64,000 nucleotides of DNA from Nocardia miyunensis NBRC 108239 (GCF_001613065.1 NZ_BDBQ01000072.1:1-64000), one strand, 5' to 3'. Numbered from the stretch's first letter, positions 36,713 to 46,343 are shown. Numbers and translations are program-made. Notes: generated by a model not told the origin, from the sequence alone.

Positions 36713-39700
36713 ATGAAAGTCCCATTCGACTTGATAGAAGGTTTCGGGCGGGTTGCTCGCAAGCGACCACTGTTCGTCATCGGAGTCTGGATAGTTCTGG
36801 CGGGCGTGCTGAATATCGCTGTCCCGCAAATCAGTTCGGTCGCCTCGAACCATTCGGCGGACTTCATCCCCCGAGACGCGCCCGCGGTGCGCGCACTGCA
36901 GAACATGGGAATCACGTTCCACGAGTCCACTTCGTCCGGTTCCGCGTATGTCGTATTGAATCGTGCAGGGGGACTGAACGATACCGACCGCGCCTATTAT
37001 GGAAAACTCATCGGCGCGCTTCGGCACGACACCGCCCACGTGCAGTCCGTCCAGGATCTGTGGGGCAACCCGACGACCGCACCGGCGGCGCTGAGCGCGG
37101 ACAAGACCACGACCTACGCACTCGTTCGATTGGTCGGCGACTCCGGCACATCCGCGTCCATCGCGTCGGTGAACTCCATCCGCGCCACGATCGACCGCCT
37201 CGCGCACCCGCCGGATCTGACCGTCCTGACGACCGGACCCGCCGCGACGATCTCGGACGAATTCTCCGGCATCGAGTCCTCGCTTCCGTTCGTCACCGCG
37301 CTGACCGTCCTGTGCATCATGCTGGTGCTGTTCGCGGTCTACCGATCACCGGCGGCGGTCGCGATACCGCTGGCCACAATCGGTCTGGCCCTTGCGGTTT
37401 CGAACGGGACCGCGGCGTTCCTCGGAATGCACGGGATGCCGTTGTCGATCTTCTCGGTATCGCTGCTGTCGGCGATCGTGCTGGGCGCGGGCACCGATTA
37501 CGCGATCTTCCTGATCAGCCGATACCACGAGGCCCGGCGGACCGGTGCGGCCCCGACCGACGCGATGACGACGAGTTTCCCGCGGATCGCCTCGGTGATC
37601 CTGGCATCCGGTTTAGTCGTGACGCTCACCTGCGCGGGCATGTCGGTGACCCGGATCGGCCTGTTCCGCACCGTGGGTCTGCCGTGCGCGATCGGCGTCT
37701 TCGTGACTCTGCTGGCCGCGCTCACGCTGACCCCGGCGATGATCGCCCTGGCGATTCGGCTGGGTATGCTCGAACCGCGAAAACAGTCCGGCCGATCGCG
37801 GTATTGGCGCTGGATCGCGGTGCGGACGGTGCGGCGTCCCGGTCGCGCACTGGCGTTCTCGCTCGGGGGGCTCATCCTGCTCGCCGCGGTCATCCCGACC
37901 ATCCATCTGAGTTACGACGAGCGGCAGGCCCAGCGCGCCACCACCGACAGCAACCGGGGCTACGACATCGTCGCAAAGCACTACCACGGCAATATCCTGC
38001 TGCCCGAATACGTCACTGTCACAGCCGATCACGATCTGCGCAACACCAAGGACTTCGCGGCGCTGGAATCGATGTCGGCCGCCGTGGCGAAGGTCCCCGG
38101 GGTGGTCTCGGTGCAGTCGATCAGCCGCCCGCTGGGCGAGACGATCCCCGAGAGCTCGCTCGGCTATCAGGCCGGAGTCGTGGCGGACGGGTTGTCCGGC
38201 GGCGTGGTCCAGCTCGCCGCCGCGCAGCCGCAGATTCACGAATTGACCGATGGCACAGGCCGTCTGGCCGATGGTGCGCGGGTCCTGCACGCGGGCTCAC
38301 AGCAACTCAGCGCGGGCATGAAACAGGCCGTCGCCGGTTCGGGCCAGCTCGTGAACGGGGACGTACAACTCGACAACGGGCTGACCGCGGCACGTTCGGG
38401 CACCAAGCAACTGCGCGACGGCGCGGATCAGCTGACGAAGGGTTCGCGTCAACTGGCGGACGGTGTGGGTCAGGCACTCGCCTTCCTGAACACCCCGCAG
38501 AGCAATCTCGCCGCGCTCCGGCAGCAGACGGCCGCGACGCCGGACTGCGATGCGCAGCCGATGTGCGCGGCGTCGAAATCCCTACTGGCATTTCTGGATT
38601 CGACGCCCGCCGGGCAGGCGCTGACCAACGCCGAGCGGCTCCAGAACGGGGTCCAGCAGGTAGCGGACGGCAACCGCCGCCTGGCCGACGGCCTGGCGCA
38701 ACTGGACGACGGGCTGACCCGAGCCAGCGATGGCACGGGCGCGCTCCTGGCCGGGCAGCGTCGCCTGGACACCGGTCTGCGTCAACTCGACGCGGGCGCC
38801 GATCAACTCGTCGCGGGCAGCGGGCAGCTCGCGGACGGTTCCACCCGGGTCGACGATGGTGTCAACCTGATGACCTCGCAACTGTCCCGCCTGCAGACCG
38901 GCCTGAAGACCGCATCGGACTATCTGAGCGAACTGCGCAGGAACACCGCGGCCGGAAACACCGGCGGTTTCTACATTCCGCAGTGGGCCATGTCCCGCCC
39001 CGATCTGCAGACCGCCATCGGGCTGTTCATCTCGCCCGACGGCCGGATGGCCCGCATGATCGTCACCGATTCCGGTGATCCGTTCAGCACCAAGGCGATG
39101 GACCGCACCGGCACGATGCTGAACACCGCGCGGCAGGCGGTGCGCGGGACCGATCTGCGCGGTTCGGCCGTCGAGATCACGGGTCTCACGCCCACCTATC
39201 GGGACCTGCGGTCGATGGCGCTGCGCGATTTCGCCACCATCGTCGTGCTCGCGAGTGTGCTCGCGCTGCTGGTCATCGCCGCACTGATGCGCAGCCTGGT
39301 GGTGCCGCTCTATGTGGTAGGCTCGGCGATCCTGTCGTTCGGCGCGGCACTGGGACTGAGCGTCGCGGTCTGGCAGCATCTGCTGCACCAGCCGCTGCAC
39401 TGGGCCGTGCCGTCACTGGCGTTCATCATCCTCGTGGCGGTGGCCGCCGACTACAACGTCCTGCTGACCTCGCGCGTGCGTGACCGGATGTTGCAGTCAC
39501 GCACGGGTCTGCGCGGTTCGCCCCGATCGTCCATCATTCAGGCGGTGACCTCGACCGGTGGCGTGATCACCACTGCCGGTGCGGTTTTCGCGATCACCAT
39601 GCTGGCCCTCACCGCGGCCGCGGTCGGCAATACCGCCCAGGTCGGCTTCACCATCGGCCTCGGGCTGATCATCGACACGATGGTCGTGCGGACCATCGTG

Positions 39701-39835
39701 GTACCGGCGATCGCGGCGGTGCTCGGACCGCGCAACTGGTGGCCCGTCGTGCGAGGGCGACCGAAATCCGGTGAGCCCCTGCGATCATCGGTCGACGATT
39801 CATCCGGCGATGACGATAAAGCCTGTGTCACATGA
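36713..39835 (+). CDS. MmpL-family RND lipid exporter
   Basis: A 1040-aa RND protein: TM1 (KRPLFVIGVWIVLAGVLNIAVP), first periplasmic loop (residues ~40-190), TM2-6 (SLPFVTALTVLCIMLVLFAVY onward), second very long loop (~420-840), TM7-12 ending GPRNWWPVV. The proton-relay region GAGTDYAIFLISRYHE (TM4) and AVAADYNVLLTSRV (TM10) carry the conserved Asp-Tyr pairs of MmpL proteins. The second loop is full of heptad-like repeats (QLxDGxxQLxxG), a coiled-coil hairpin typical of the larger MmpLs. ATG 36713 follows GGTGGGG. Divergent from the PKS operon, it probably exports the polyketide or a lipid made from it. Confidence 0.92.
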   Translation: MKVPFDLIEGFGRVARKRPLFVIGVWIVLAGVLNIAVPQISSVASNHSADFIPRDAPAVRALQNMGITFHESTSSGSAYVVLNRAGGLNDTDRAYYGKLIGALRHDTAHVQSVQDLWGNPTTAPAALSADKTTTYALVRLVGDSGTSASIASVNSIRATIDRLAHPPDLTVLTTGPAATISDEFSGIESSLPFVTALTVLCIMLVLFAVYRSPAAVAIPLATIGLALAVSNGTAAFLGMHGMPLSIFSVSLLSAIVLGAGTDYAIFLISRYHEARRTGAAPTDAMTTSFPRIASVILASGLVVTLTCAGMSVTRIGLFRTVGLPCAIGVFVTLLAALTLTPAMIALAIRLGMLEPRKQSGRSRYWRWIAVRTVRRPGRALAFSLGGLILLAAVIPTIHLSYDERQAQRATTDSNRGYDIVAKHYHGNILLPEYVTVTADHDLRNTKDFAALESMSAAVAKVPGVVSVQSISRPLGETIPESSLGYQAGVVADGLSGGVVQLAAAQPQIHELTDGTGRLADGARVLHAGSQQLSAGMKQAVAGSGQLVNGDVQLDNGLTAARSGTKQLRDGADQLTKGSRQLADGVGQALAFLNTPQSNLAALRQQTAATPDCDAQPMCAASKSLLAFLDSTPAGQALTNAERLQNGVQQVADGNRRLADGLAQLDDGLTRASDGTGALLAGQRRLDTGLRQLDAGADQLVAGSGQLADGSTRVDDGVNLMTSQLSRLQTGLKTASDYLSELRRNTAAGNTGGFYIPQWAMSRPDLQTAIGLFISPDGRMARMIVTDSGDPFSTKAMDRTGTMLNTARQAVRGTDLRGSAVEITGLTPTYRDLRSMALRDFATIVVLASVLALLVIAALMRSLVVPLYVVGSAILSFGAALGLSVAVWQHLLHQPLHWAVPSLAFIILVAVAADYNVLLTSRVRDRMLQSRTGLRGSPRSSIIQAVTSTGGVITTAGAVFAITMLALTAAAVGNTAQVGFTIGLGLIIDTMVVRTIVVPAIAAVLGPRNWWPVVRGRPKSGEPLRSSVDDSSGDDDKACVT

Positions 39836-39857
39836 TATTTCGAAGGAGGATCGGGTC

Positions 39858-40856
39858 ATGACCGAAAGCGGAAGCCCGGCGACCGATGTCGCGGCCCGCG
39901 TCGCCTACGTTTTCTCGGGTTACGGTGCCCTGTGGGAAGGCATGGGGGTGGCCCTGATGCACGAGGACGCGACGTTCCGGGCCGCGATTCACGAGGTATC
40001 CGGACAGTTCGACAACCATATGGACTGGTCGGTCGAGGAGCAGCTGAAATCGGCCAGGACGGGCGACTACCGGAACCTGACCGTCGGCGGCCCCGCGATC
40101 TTCGCGATCCAGTACGGCTTGATCCTCGCGCTGGCCGAACGCGGAATCGCCCCCTCGGTGACGGTCGGCGTCAGCTTCGGCGAATACGCCGCAGCCACGG
40201 CCTCCGGGGTTCTCACCCTCCCCGAGGCATGCCGACTCGTCGCCGCCTCGGCGCTGGCGCTGAAGGCCGCCAACGGCATCGGCGGCACGGCGACCGCGGC
40301 CATCTCCGAGGACCGCGCACACGACATCGCCGCCGCCTCGCACGGCGATATCCAGATAGCCGTCGTCATGTCCGAGGGCGGAGTGCTACTCGCGGGCACC
40401 GACTCCGCATTGGACGACCTGGGTACCGAACTGGCTCGCGAGGGCGTCTACTACCACATACTCGAGGAATTTCCGTATCCCTACCACTCACCACTCATGG
40501 CGGGTGTGTGCACCCTGTTCCAACAGCAGATGGATCACGTGCGGACCGCTCCGGCCACCGTTCCGATGATTTCCACGGTGACCGGCGACTACATCGACGG
40601 CCCCGATCTGAACGTCGAATACTGGACCCGGCATTTCGTCACCACCACCCTGCTGCGACAAGCCGCCCACCGCGCCGCCCGAACCGAAACGATATTTCTG
40701 GAGGTGGGCCCCCGCCCTCATCTGCAAACCCCCCTCCGCACCCACCGCCGCCCCGACGGCGAACGCATACTCGTCCTGCCCACCCTGACCCGCCACAAGC
40801 CGGGCACAGCCGCGCTGGACGAGGCAGTCGACCGAATCCGCGCACACGGCGAATGA
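39858..40856 (+). CDS. Discrete PKS-type acyltransferase with altered GHSxG motif
   Basis: A 332-aa stand-alone AT (malonyltransferase fold): AYVFSGYGALWEGMG at the start, nucleophile motif GVSFGEY (Ser ~105, with Val in place of the usual His before Ser), PYHSPLM carrying the catalytic His (~210), and FLEVGPRPHLQTPL at the end. The usual extender-selectivity Arg region (SALALKAANGIGG) also departs from malonyl-CoA enzymes. It is expected to load or transfer an acyl group in trans. It lies 22 bases after mmpL behind GAAGGAGGAT. Because the final PKS module lacks a TE, moving the finished chain onto an acceptor is a plausible role; trans loading is the alternative. Confidence 0.85.
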   Translation: MTESGSPATDVAARVAYVFSGYGALWEGMGVALMHEDATFRAAIHEVSGQFDNHMDWSVEEQLKSARTGDYRNLTVGGPAIFAIQYGLILALAERGIAPSVTVGVSFGEYAAATASGVLTLPEACRLVAASALALKAANGIGGTATAAISEDRAHDIAAASHGDIQIAVVMSEGGVLLAGTDSALDDLGTELAREGVYYHILEEFPYPYHSPLMAGVCTLFQQQMDHVRTAPATVPMISTVTGDYIDGPDLNVEYWTRHFVTTTLLRQAAHRAARTETIFLEVGPRPHLQTPLRTHRRPDGERILVLPTLTRHKPGTAALDEAVDRIRAHGE

Positions 40857-40871
40857 GATCTTTCCGCCCGC

Positions 40872-41474
40872 TCAGTTGGGAAATACCGACGACACGAGCC
40901 CCATCACGATGGCGGTCAACGACAACGAACCCGTCCCGAAGGCGGCGGCGACGCCGCATGCGATGAGAACGTCATCGGGGGTGGGCTCGGGCGGGACCAC
41001 CGTTCGTTTCAGCAGGGCGATGCGCACCGGCAGAGCCCACTCGATCCCCACGCCGCCGTCCGTATAGGCGGTGAGTGAGCAGAATTCTTTTTCGATCTCC
41101 CAAGGGTTTCCGCCGATGAATCTGCACGTCGTGAGATCTTTCGGCCCGAAACTCGAAGTCCTGGAATCGTATTCGATCAAAATTCGATATGTCCTCTTGA
41201 CGATCCGGCCGCCGCCCGGGCGAATCCCGACCGGTTCTCCGGCCAGATCAGCGGTCAGAGAATTCTCATCGCGCGTGCCGAGCGGAACATTGTCCCGCGT
41301 TCTCGGCCCGCGACGTTCGATCGTGAACACCCTCGACGCGTCCGATTCGAACCAGGTCGCAACGCGCGACTCGGCACGTTCGATGACGACGTCACCGAAT
41401 TCGCCGCCATCCGCCCGCGCCCGGACGACTTCACAGCCCGGCATACCGTCCCCCGCCCTCCCCGTGCAGATCAT
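40872..41474 (-). CDS. Hypothetical protein with a hydrophobic C-terminus
   Basis: A 200-aa product with a charged N-terminal half (ARADGGEFGDVVIERAE, RTRDNVPLGTRDE) and hydrophobic stretches near the end (DDVLIACGVAAAFGTGSLSLTAIVMGLVSSVF) that could form one or two membrane helices. No family recognised. ATG 41474 has GGGGGACGGGG upstream; ATG 41444 is an alternative. It is convergent with the acyltransferase gene, 15 bases apart, so it is probably not part of the PKS cluster. Confidence 0.6.
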   Translation of the reverse strand: MICTGRAGDGMPGCEVVRARADGGEFGDVVIERAESRVATWFESDASRVFTIERRGPRTRDNVPLGTRDENSLTADLAGEPVGIRPGGGRIVKRTYRILIEYDSRTSSFGPKDLTTCRFIGGNPWEIEKEFCSLTAYTDGGVGIEWALPVRIALLKRTVVPPEPTPDDVLIACGVAAAFGTGSLSLTAIVMGLVSSVFPN

Positions 41475-41772
41475 CGCCCCGTCCCCCGAGGTCTACAGAA
41501 AAGTCTGCCAGACAACGACGCAACTGGGCGTCCGCTGAAGTCCTGGTTATCGCCGCCGTCGTGGCCACGACCGCTTCATCTACGACGGGCACGCTTGCCG
41601 CGACGTCATCCACTCGTGCCGGCCCGCCCGCCACACGGTCGTGCGGGCCAGCCGACGGAGCACGTGGCCGCGACAGCGAACAGGCATCGAATATCCGCAC
41701 ACAGCCGGCCTGCGCTACCGATCCACGGCGGTCGAACCGATCTGCGGCGGTGTCGGCCGGCGTCGCACCGCG

Positions 41773-42966
41773 TCAATGGTTGGCGTCGACGTTGCCGGCC
41801 TTCCATTCCGGCCAGGGGACGTTCCAGTCGCCCAAACCATCCACACCCGAAAGTGTGCTTCCCACAGTGTTTTTCACTATGGCGATATCGCCCCGCTTGG
41901 CGTTCTCGTAGACCCAGCGGGCATTGGCCGGACTCAGGTTCAGGCAGCCGTGACTGGTGTTGGAGTACCCCTGCTGGCCGACCGACCACGGGGCCGAATG
42001 CATGAAGATGCCGCTGTAGGACATGCGCGTGGCCCAGTCGACGCGGCTGCGGTATCCGCCGGGTGCGGACGCGGCGAGGCCGAAGGTGGCGGAGTCCATG
42101 ATCATGTGATCGAAACGGTCGCTGATGATGTAGATGCCGTTGTTGGTCGGCGAGGAGGCCTTGCCCATCGAGGTCGGCATCGTCCGCACCACCCGGCCGT
42201 TGTGTTCGACGGTCACCATCTTGGTGTTGTCGTCGGCGGTGAAGACCATGGGATCGCCGATGGTGAAGCGGGAATGGATATCGCTGTCGCCGATCAGTCC
42301 GCCCAGATCGCGACCGTAGGTGTTCACGTTGACGCCGATCCGGGTGCCCGGCGCCCAGAAATGCTCTGGCCGCCAACGCACTTCGCGTTTGTTCACCCAG
42401 TAGAACGCGCCCTCCACGGGTGGTGTCGTGGTCACCTCGATCGCATTCTGCACCGCGTGACGATCCGGGATGTCCTCGTCGAACTGCACCGCGACCGGCT
42501 GACCGATACCCACCACCTCGTTCTCCCCCGGCAGCAGCCACGGATGCGTGCGCTTGCGCGGCTGCATAGTGGTGAAACTCGCCGTCCTGGTCGCGCCGCC
42601 GCCGATGCCGATCGCCGTGGCCCGCAGCCGATACGTCCGCCCGAACCCGAGTTGCTCGTCGGCCTGCCAGGACCGCCCGTCCGGGGCGATCCGCCCCGGC
42701 ACCGGCCGCCCCTCCGGATTCAGCAGCGATATGCCGGTGAGCACGCCGTCGTCGACCCGCACCCGAACCGGATCGGCCACCGGCACATTCACCGCACCGT
42801 CCGCGACCGGCGCGACGATCTTCGGCGTGATCATGTCGAGCATCGGCCGCCGCTCGATGGCGGCCCCCGGTCCCCGCGCATTCGCCGCGCACCCCGCCAC
42901 CAACGCAACCACCATCAGCACCACGAGATACGACAGCCCCCGACTCCCCTGCCGCCCTGTGCGCAT
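41773..42966 (-). CDS. L,D-transpeptidase lipoprotein (LdtMt2-like)
   Basis: Makes 3-3 (meso-DAP to meso-DAP) peptidoglycan cross-links outside the membrane. 397 aa: lipoprotein signal with lipobox LVAGC (Cys 26), two Ig-like β domains (about 45-250), and a C-terminal YkuD catalytic domain with SGIFMHSAP and NTSHGCLNLSP (nucleophile Cys 341, His two residues before). The architecture matches mycobacterial LdtMt2. Although the frame is open far upstream, ATG 42966 places the signal peptide at the N-terminus. The strongly cationic n-region (MRTGRQGSRG) is normal for actinobacterial lipoproteins. Confidence 0.92.
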   Translation of the reverse strand: MRTGRQGSRGLSYLVVLMVVALVAGCAANARGPGAAIERRPMLDMITPKIVAPVADGAVNVPVADPVRVRVDDGVLTGISLLNPEGRPVPGRIAPDGRSWQADEQLGFGRTYRLRATAIGIGGGATRTASFTTMQPRKRTHPWLLPGENEVVGIGQPVAVQFDEDIPDRHAVQNAIEVTTTPPVEGAFYWVNKREVRWRPEHFWAPGTRIGVNVNTYGRDLGGLIGDSDIHSRFTIGDPMVFTADDNTKMVTVEHNGRVVRTMPTSMGKASSPTNNGIYIISDRFDHMIMDSATFGLAASAPGGYRSRVDWATRMSYSGIFMHSAPWSVGQQGYSNTSHGCLNLSPANARWVYENAKRGDIAIVKNTVGSTLSGVDGLGDWNVPWPEWKAGNVDANH

Positions 42967-43213
42967 AGGCAACCCCGTTCCAGTCGGGCGCACCCGGAAA
43001 CCGGCTACGCAACTCACCAGACACCCACACGGATGAACCGAGACCACGCGCCCCTCATACTGCCAGCCGAACCCACCCCAACCCCGCAAACACGACGATC
43101 CCATCACCCCCACCCACCCTGACCAGGCGATTTCACGTTCCAAGCACCGAACTGTTATGGTTTCCCTCGCACCGGAACGGAGCCCGAGGGCCCCGGAACG
43201 GAACACTGCACCA

Positions 43214-43286
<73 letters not shown>

Positions 43287-43399
43287 CCTAAATTCCCAGG
43301 TCAGACCCAAAATTCGGGTCGCGACGTCTTGGCCTATCGAGTCTTGGCCAAAAAACACCAAGAATTCCCGGCCGAACTATTTGCCAGTTGGCGCTGCTC

Positions 43400-43625
43400 G
43401 GCCCCTTTCCAGCACAGCCGACGAATCGGGTGCCTGTTGCGGCGACGCTATGTAAATGCCGCTCGGTGACACCTTCCTGGGCGTGGCCCAACTGCTTCGC
43501 GGCGGTCGTGTATTGCGTGACGTCCTTGTACGCGCTACCACGCGCGTCCCGCCATGTGCGGTTGAAGTTGTGCGGGTGGCGAAGCACCCCGCCCCGGCCG
43601 GACGCGGCCGCCACCAGCGTGACAT
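43400..43625 (-). pseudogene. Tyrosine recombinase (phage/ICE integrase) C-terminal remnant
   Basis: The minus-strand frame contains SGRGGVLRHPHNFNRTWRDARGSAYKDVTQ, then TTAAKQLGHAQEGVTERHLHS. This matches the C-terminal catalytic region of actinobacterial site-specific integrases: the DPxNFxRxWR block and the AAxxLGHxxxxVTxRHY block before the catalytic Tyr. The Arg-His box between the two blocks (HTFRRTxAT) is deleted, and the final Tyr is replaced (RHL). It lies 110-340 bases beyond tRNA-Lys and points toward it, as expected for an element integrated in that tRNA. Not functional. Confidence 0.65.
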
Positions 43626-43686
43626 CCCTTGCGAGCACATCTAATTGGGACAACAGGAGGCACGAAACGATCGGTGCGCCCACGCT

Positions 43687-44652
43687 TTATGGGATGAGGA
43701 CGATCCTCCCGTGGGTGTGTCGGTCGGCGAGTCGCCGGTAGGCATCGCGGACTTCGGCCAGCGGGTAGGTAGCCGCGATCGGGATCTCCAGTTCACCACC
43801 CGCGACGAGATCGACGAGTCGCTGGAGCCCGGCGGCGCCGCCCGCATCGTTGGTGCCCGCGATGTGGGCCCGACCGTCGATCGCCGCGTGGAAATCGACG
43901 GCGGTATTGATGCGCTCCGCCGGGACGCCGAGTTCGTGGGCGAGGTCGACGTAACCCTCGCCGAATGTGTCGATGAAGGCGTCGATGCGGCCCCCGACGG
44001 CCGCTCGGATCCGATCCGCTCGACCGTCGCCATAGGTGACCGGAGTAATGCCGTGGTCGCGTAGCCACGCGTGGTTGGACTCGCTGGCCAGGCCCACGAC
44101 GTCAGCACCGGCCCGGCGGGCGAGTTGGGCCGCCACGACACCGACGGCACCGGCGGCACCGGAGACGACGACCGTCTCGCCCGCCTGCGGCGCCACGGCC
44201 TCAACGCCCGCCAGGCCGGCCATCGGCGCGACATACATCGACCCGGCCACTTCCCAACTCATCCGAGTCGGCTTGCGGACCAGGTGGCCGGCAGGTACAG
44301 CGGCTAGCTCAGCCTGGGCGACGCGCTCCTCGGACCAGCCGAGTACCTCATCGCCTATGCGCCAGGCATCGACCTCATCACCGACCGAAACAATCTCGCC
44401 CGCCACGTCCTGGCCCTGCGCCGCGGGGAAACTCATCGACCATTTCGGCATATCAGAGTCCTTTCCGGAAAGCCGCGCCCGCAGCGCCCAGGCTTCCTCG
44501 GCGAGCCCCTCCCGCACGTAAATGTCGCCGGGGTTCGCGGCCGCGGCCCGAACCTCGACGACGACCCGCCCGGGTGCTGCGACGGGATCATCGGTGTGAC
44601 GAACGTCGAGCACATCGACGTCGCCGTAATGATCGAAACGAACTGCTCGCAT
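43687..44652 (-). CDS. NADP-dependent MDR oxidoreductase (quinone-reductase type, zinc-free)
   Basis: A 321-aa medium-chain reductase: N-terminal GroES-like domain (RVVVEVRAAAANPGDIYVREG, GQDVAGEIVSVGDEV), cofactor loop VVSGAAGAVGVVAAQLA near residue 155, and no structural zinc Cys cluster. Enzymes of this type reduce quinones or enones using NADPH. GAAGGAGG lies just upstream of ATG 44652. It is divergently transcribed from a MarR regulator across a perfect inverted repeat, the classic layout of a ligand- or redox-sensing MarR pair. The true substrate is unknown. Confidence 0.9.
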   Translation of the reverse strand: MRAVRFDHYGDVDVLDVRHTDDPVAAPGRVVVEVRAAAANPGDIYVREGLAEEAWALRARLSGKDSDMPKWSMSFPAAQGQDVAGEIVSVGDEVDAWRIGDEVLGWSEERVAQAELAAVPAGHLVRKPTRMSWEVAGSMYVAPMAGLAGVEAVAPQAGETVVVSGAAGAVGVVAAQLARRAGADVVGLASESNHAWLRDHGITPVTYGDGRADRIRAAVGGRIDAFIDTFGEGYVDLAHELGVPAERINTAVDFHAAIDGRAHIAGTNDAGGAAGLQRLVDLVAGGELEIPIAATYPLAEVRDAYRRLADRHTHGRIVLIP

Positions 44653-44667
44653 TGCCGACCTCCTTCA

Positions 44668-44707
44668 GATAGACATGTCTCACGTCATGACATGAGACAT
44701 GTCTATC
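44668..44707. promoter_or_regulatory. Perfect 15-bp inverted repeat, probable MarR operator
   Basis: GATAGACATGTCTCA (44668-44682) and its exact reverse complement (44693-44707) are separated by 10 bases. Each arm also contains the 10-bp palindrome AGACATGTCT, so two MarR dimers could bind side by side. The site lies between the divergent starts at 44652 and 44739 and would occlude both promoters. Confidence 0.85.
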
Positions 44708-44738
44708 ATGGCGCATGCCGAAACGCTAGGCTCTGCCT

Positions 44739-45215
44739 ATGGATTCGAGTACGGACGACGTCCAGCTGCCCGCCGGGACGGGACCACTCGCCTTCCAGCG
44801 CACGATCCCCTGGCTGCTCGCGGGCGCCGGCAAACTCGTCCTGAGACGGTGGACCGAGATCCAGTCACAGCTCGACCTGACCTCCAGTCAGCACAAGCTC
44901 TTGCTGGCCCTCGATGAGACCGGCCCGCTCGGCCAGCAACGACTCGCCGAGCTGGTGGGCATCGATCGCCGCAATGCCGTGCCGATCATCGAGACGTCAG
45001 TCGAGCAGGGGCTCCTGATCCGACAGGTCGATCCCGCCGATCGGCGTCGCAGGGTACTCGAGCTGACGTCCCACGGTCGGCGGGTAGCAAAGACGCTCCG
45101 CCGTCTCAGCGCCGACATCGAAAAAGACCTACTGACTCCGCTCGCCCCTGCCGAACGCACCGAACTGCGAAGCGCACTACAGACCTTGCTCGACGAATCC
45201 AATAATCAGCACTGA
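44739..45215 (+). CDS. MarR-family transcriptional regulator
   Basis: A 158-aa winged-helix regulator: dimerisation helices at both ends, recognition region LGQQRLAELVGIDRRNAVPIIETSVEQGLLIRQ (about 65-97) and wing DPADRRRRVLELTSHG. It likely represses itself and the divergent MDR reductase through the inverted repeat at 44668-44707, with release by an electrophile or aromatic ligand as in other MarR pairs (inferred). The ribosome site before ATG 44739 is weak. From 45216 to 45454 no gene can be supported. Confidence 0.9.
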   Translation: MDSSTDDVQLPAGTGPLAFQRTIPWLLAGAGKLVLRRWTEIQSQLDLTSSQHKLLLALDETGPLGQQRLAELVGIDRRNAVPIIETSVEQGLLIRQVDPADRRRRVLELTSHGRRVAKTLRRLSADIEKDLLTPLAPAERTELRSALQTLLDESNNQH

Positions 45216-45454
45216 AGTCTGGGGTTCGAAGCGCAATGGGTTACCGGGATGCGGCTCAGGCTATGGGATTCCGTCCGGTCGGATACCTTTCTCCCCCAAC
45301 AGATCCCAACGCCCCGAACCGACACATCACCACGGCATTCGGCTCACCCGCCAACACCACTCACTTGGAGCAGCAGCTGACCGCTGCGCGCAGCGAACAG
45401 CAGCGCCGGACCGCACTATCCGCCGACGAGCAGATCCACCCACTGCTCCTCGAC

Positions 45455-46343
45455 TCATCCTCGCTCATGCCGACCGTTGCCGGGCGGACCGAAGGCCGCG
45501 ACGAGATCGTCGGCGACCCGGATGAGTACCGCACGCCCCTCCACGGCCGACACCCAATCTTGCGGAAGCGCAGCGGCCCCCTGGCTGGCACCAAGCAGAT
45601 TGCCGGTGACCGCGCCGGTCGAATCGGAATCACCGGAGTGATTGACCGACAACAACAATGCGCCACGCACATCTCCGGAACGGGCCGCGTACAGAGAACA
45701 ACACACGGCAATCGCCAGGCACTCCTCAGCGACCCAACCCCCACCGACCTGTTCGACCCAGATCGGGTTCAGCCTCTTCTGGGACACTTCGACCGCCCAC
45801 ACCAACGCCTGAACTGTCTCTCCTGCGGCAGGCACATCAGTGAGCTGCGCAATGGTCTGTTGTACAGCCGTCGGCAGATCGACACCGCCGGCCACCCGAT
45901 CGATCAAAGCAGCAAATGCGCCCGCAGCGATATAACCGGTCGGATGTCCGTGCGTGAGCTGTGCGGCTCGAGCCGCAGTGGTGAACGCGGCATCGGGCCC
46001 CAGGCCGATCAGACCGAAAGGAGCCGACCGCATCACAGCACCACACCCCTTGGACTGCGGGTTCACCAGCCCCGGCTCCCCGAGCCGCCGCGCCGGAAGA
46101 TATTCACGCGCTTGCCGATCCAGCCCGGACAAACACGCGTTGCCGGGCGCGCGCACCGCGTACAGGAACGGCTGGGCCAGCAGCCAGCCATCAGGATCCG
46201 GGCCCGGAGACTCCCTGCGCTGCGTATCCAGCCAGCGCAGGTACGCCTGCCGCAGCGCCGGTACAGGATCCGCACCCACCTCAGTGCGCAGCAGACCCTC
46301 GGCAGTGAACAGGGTCATCTGCGTATCGTCGGTGAACCCGCCG
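45455..46343 (-). pseudogene. 5'-truncated ADP-ribosylglycohydrolase (DraG family)
   Basis: The frame reads, from its N-terminal break, TDDTQMTLFTAEGLLRT, then NPQSKGCGAVMRSAPFGL, LTHGHPTGYIAAGAFAALI and NHSGDSDSTGAVTGNLLGA. These are the metal-binding and substrate motifs of the DraG/ARH family, which removes ADP-ribose from modified proteins. About 45-50 N-terminal residues that normally precede TDDTQ are absent: at ~46340 the sequence switches to the antisense of a permease gene. The start codon and promoter are gone, so expression as an intact enzyme is unlikely. The rest is well conserved, so the loss may be recent. Confidence 0.8.

Noticed and set aside
37060..39078. Long overlapping plus-strand frame inside mmpL
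   Set aside because: Out-of-frame shadow of the MmpL gene; the translation is Arg/Gly/Asp-rich without membrane segments.
41641..43122. Plus-strand frame opposite the L,D-transpeptidase
   Set aside because: Antisense to a gene with lipobox and SHGC motif; composition is typical of a shadow frame.
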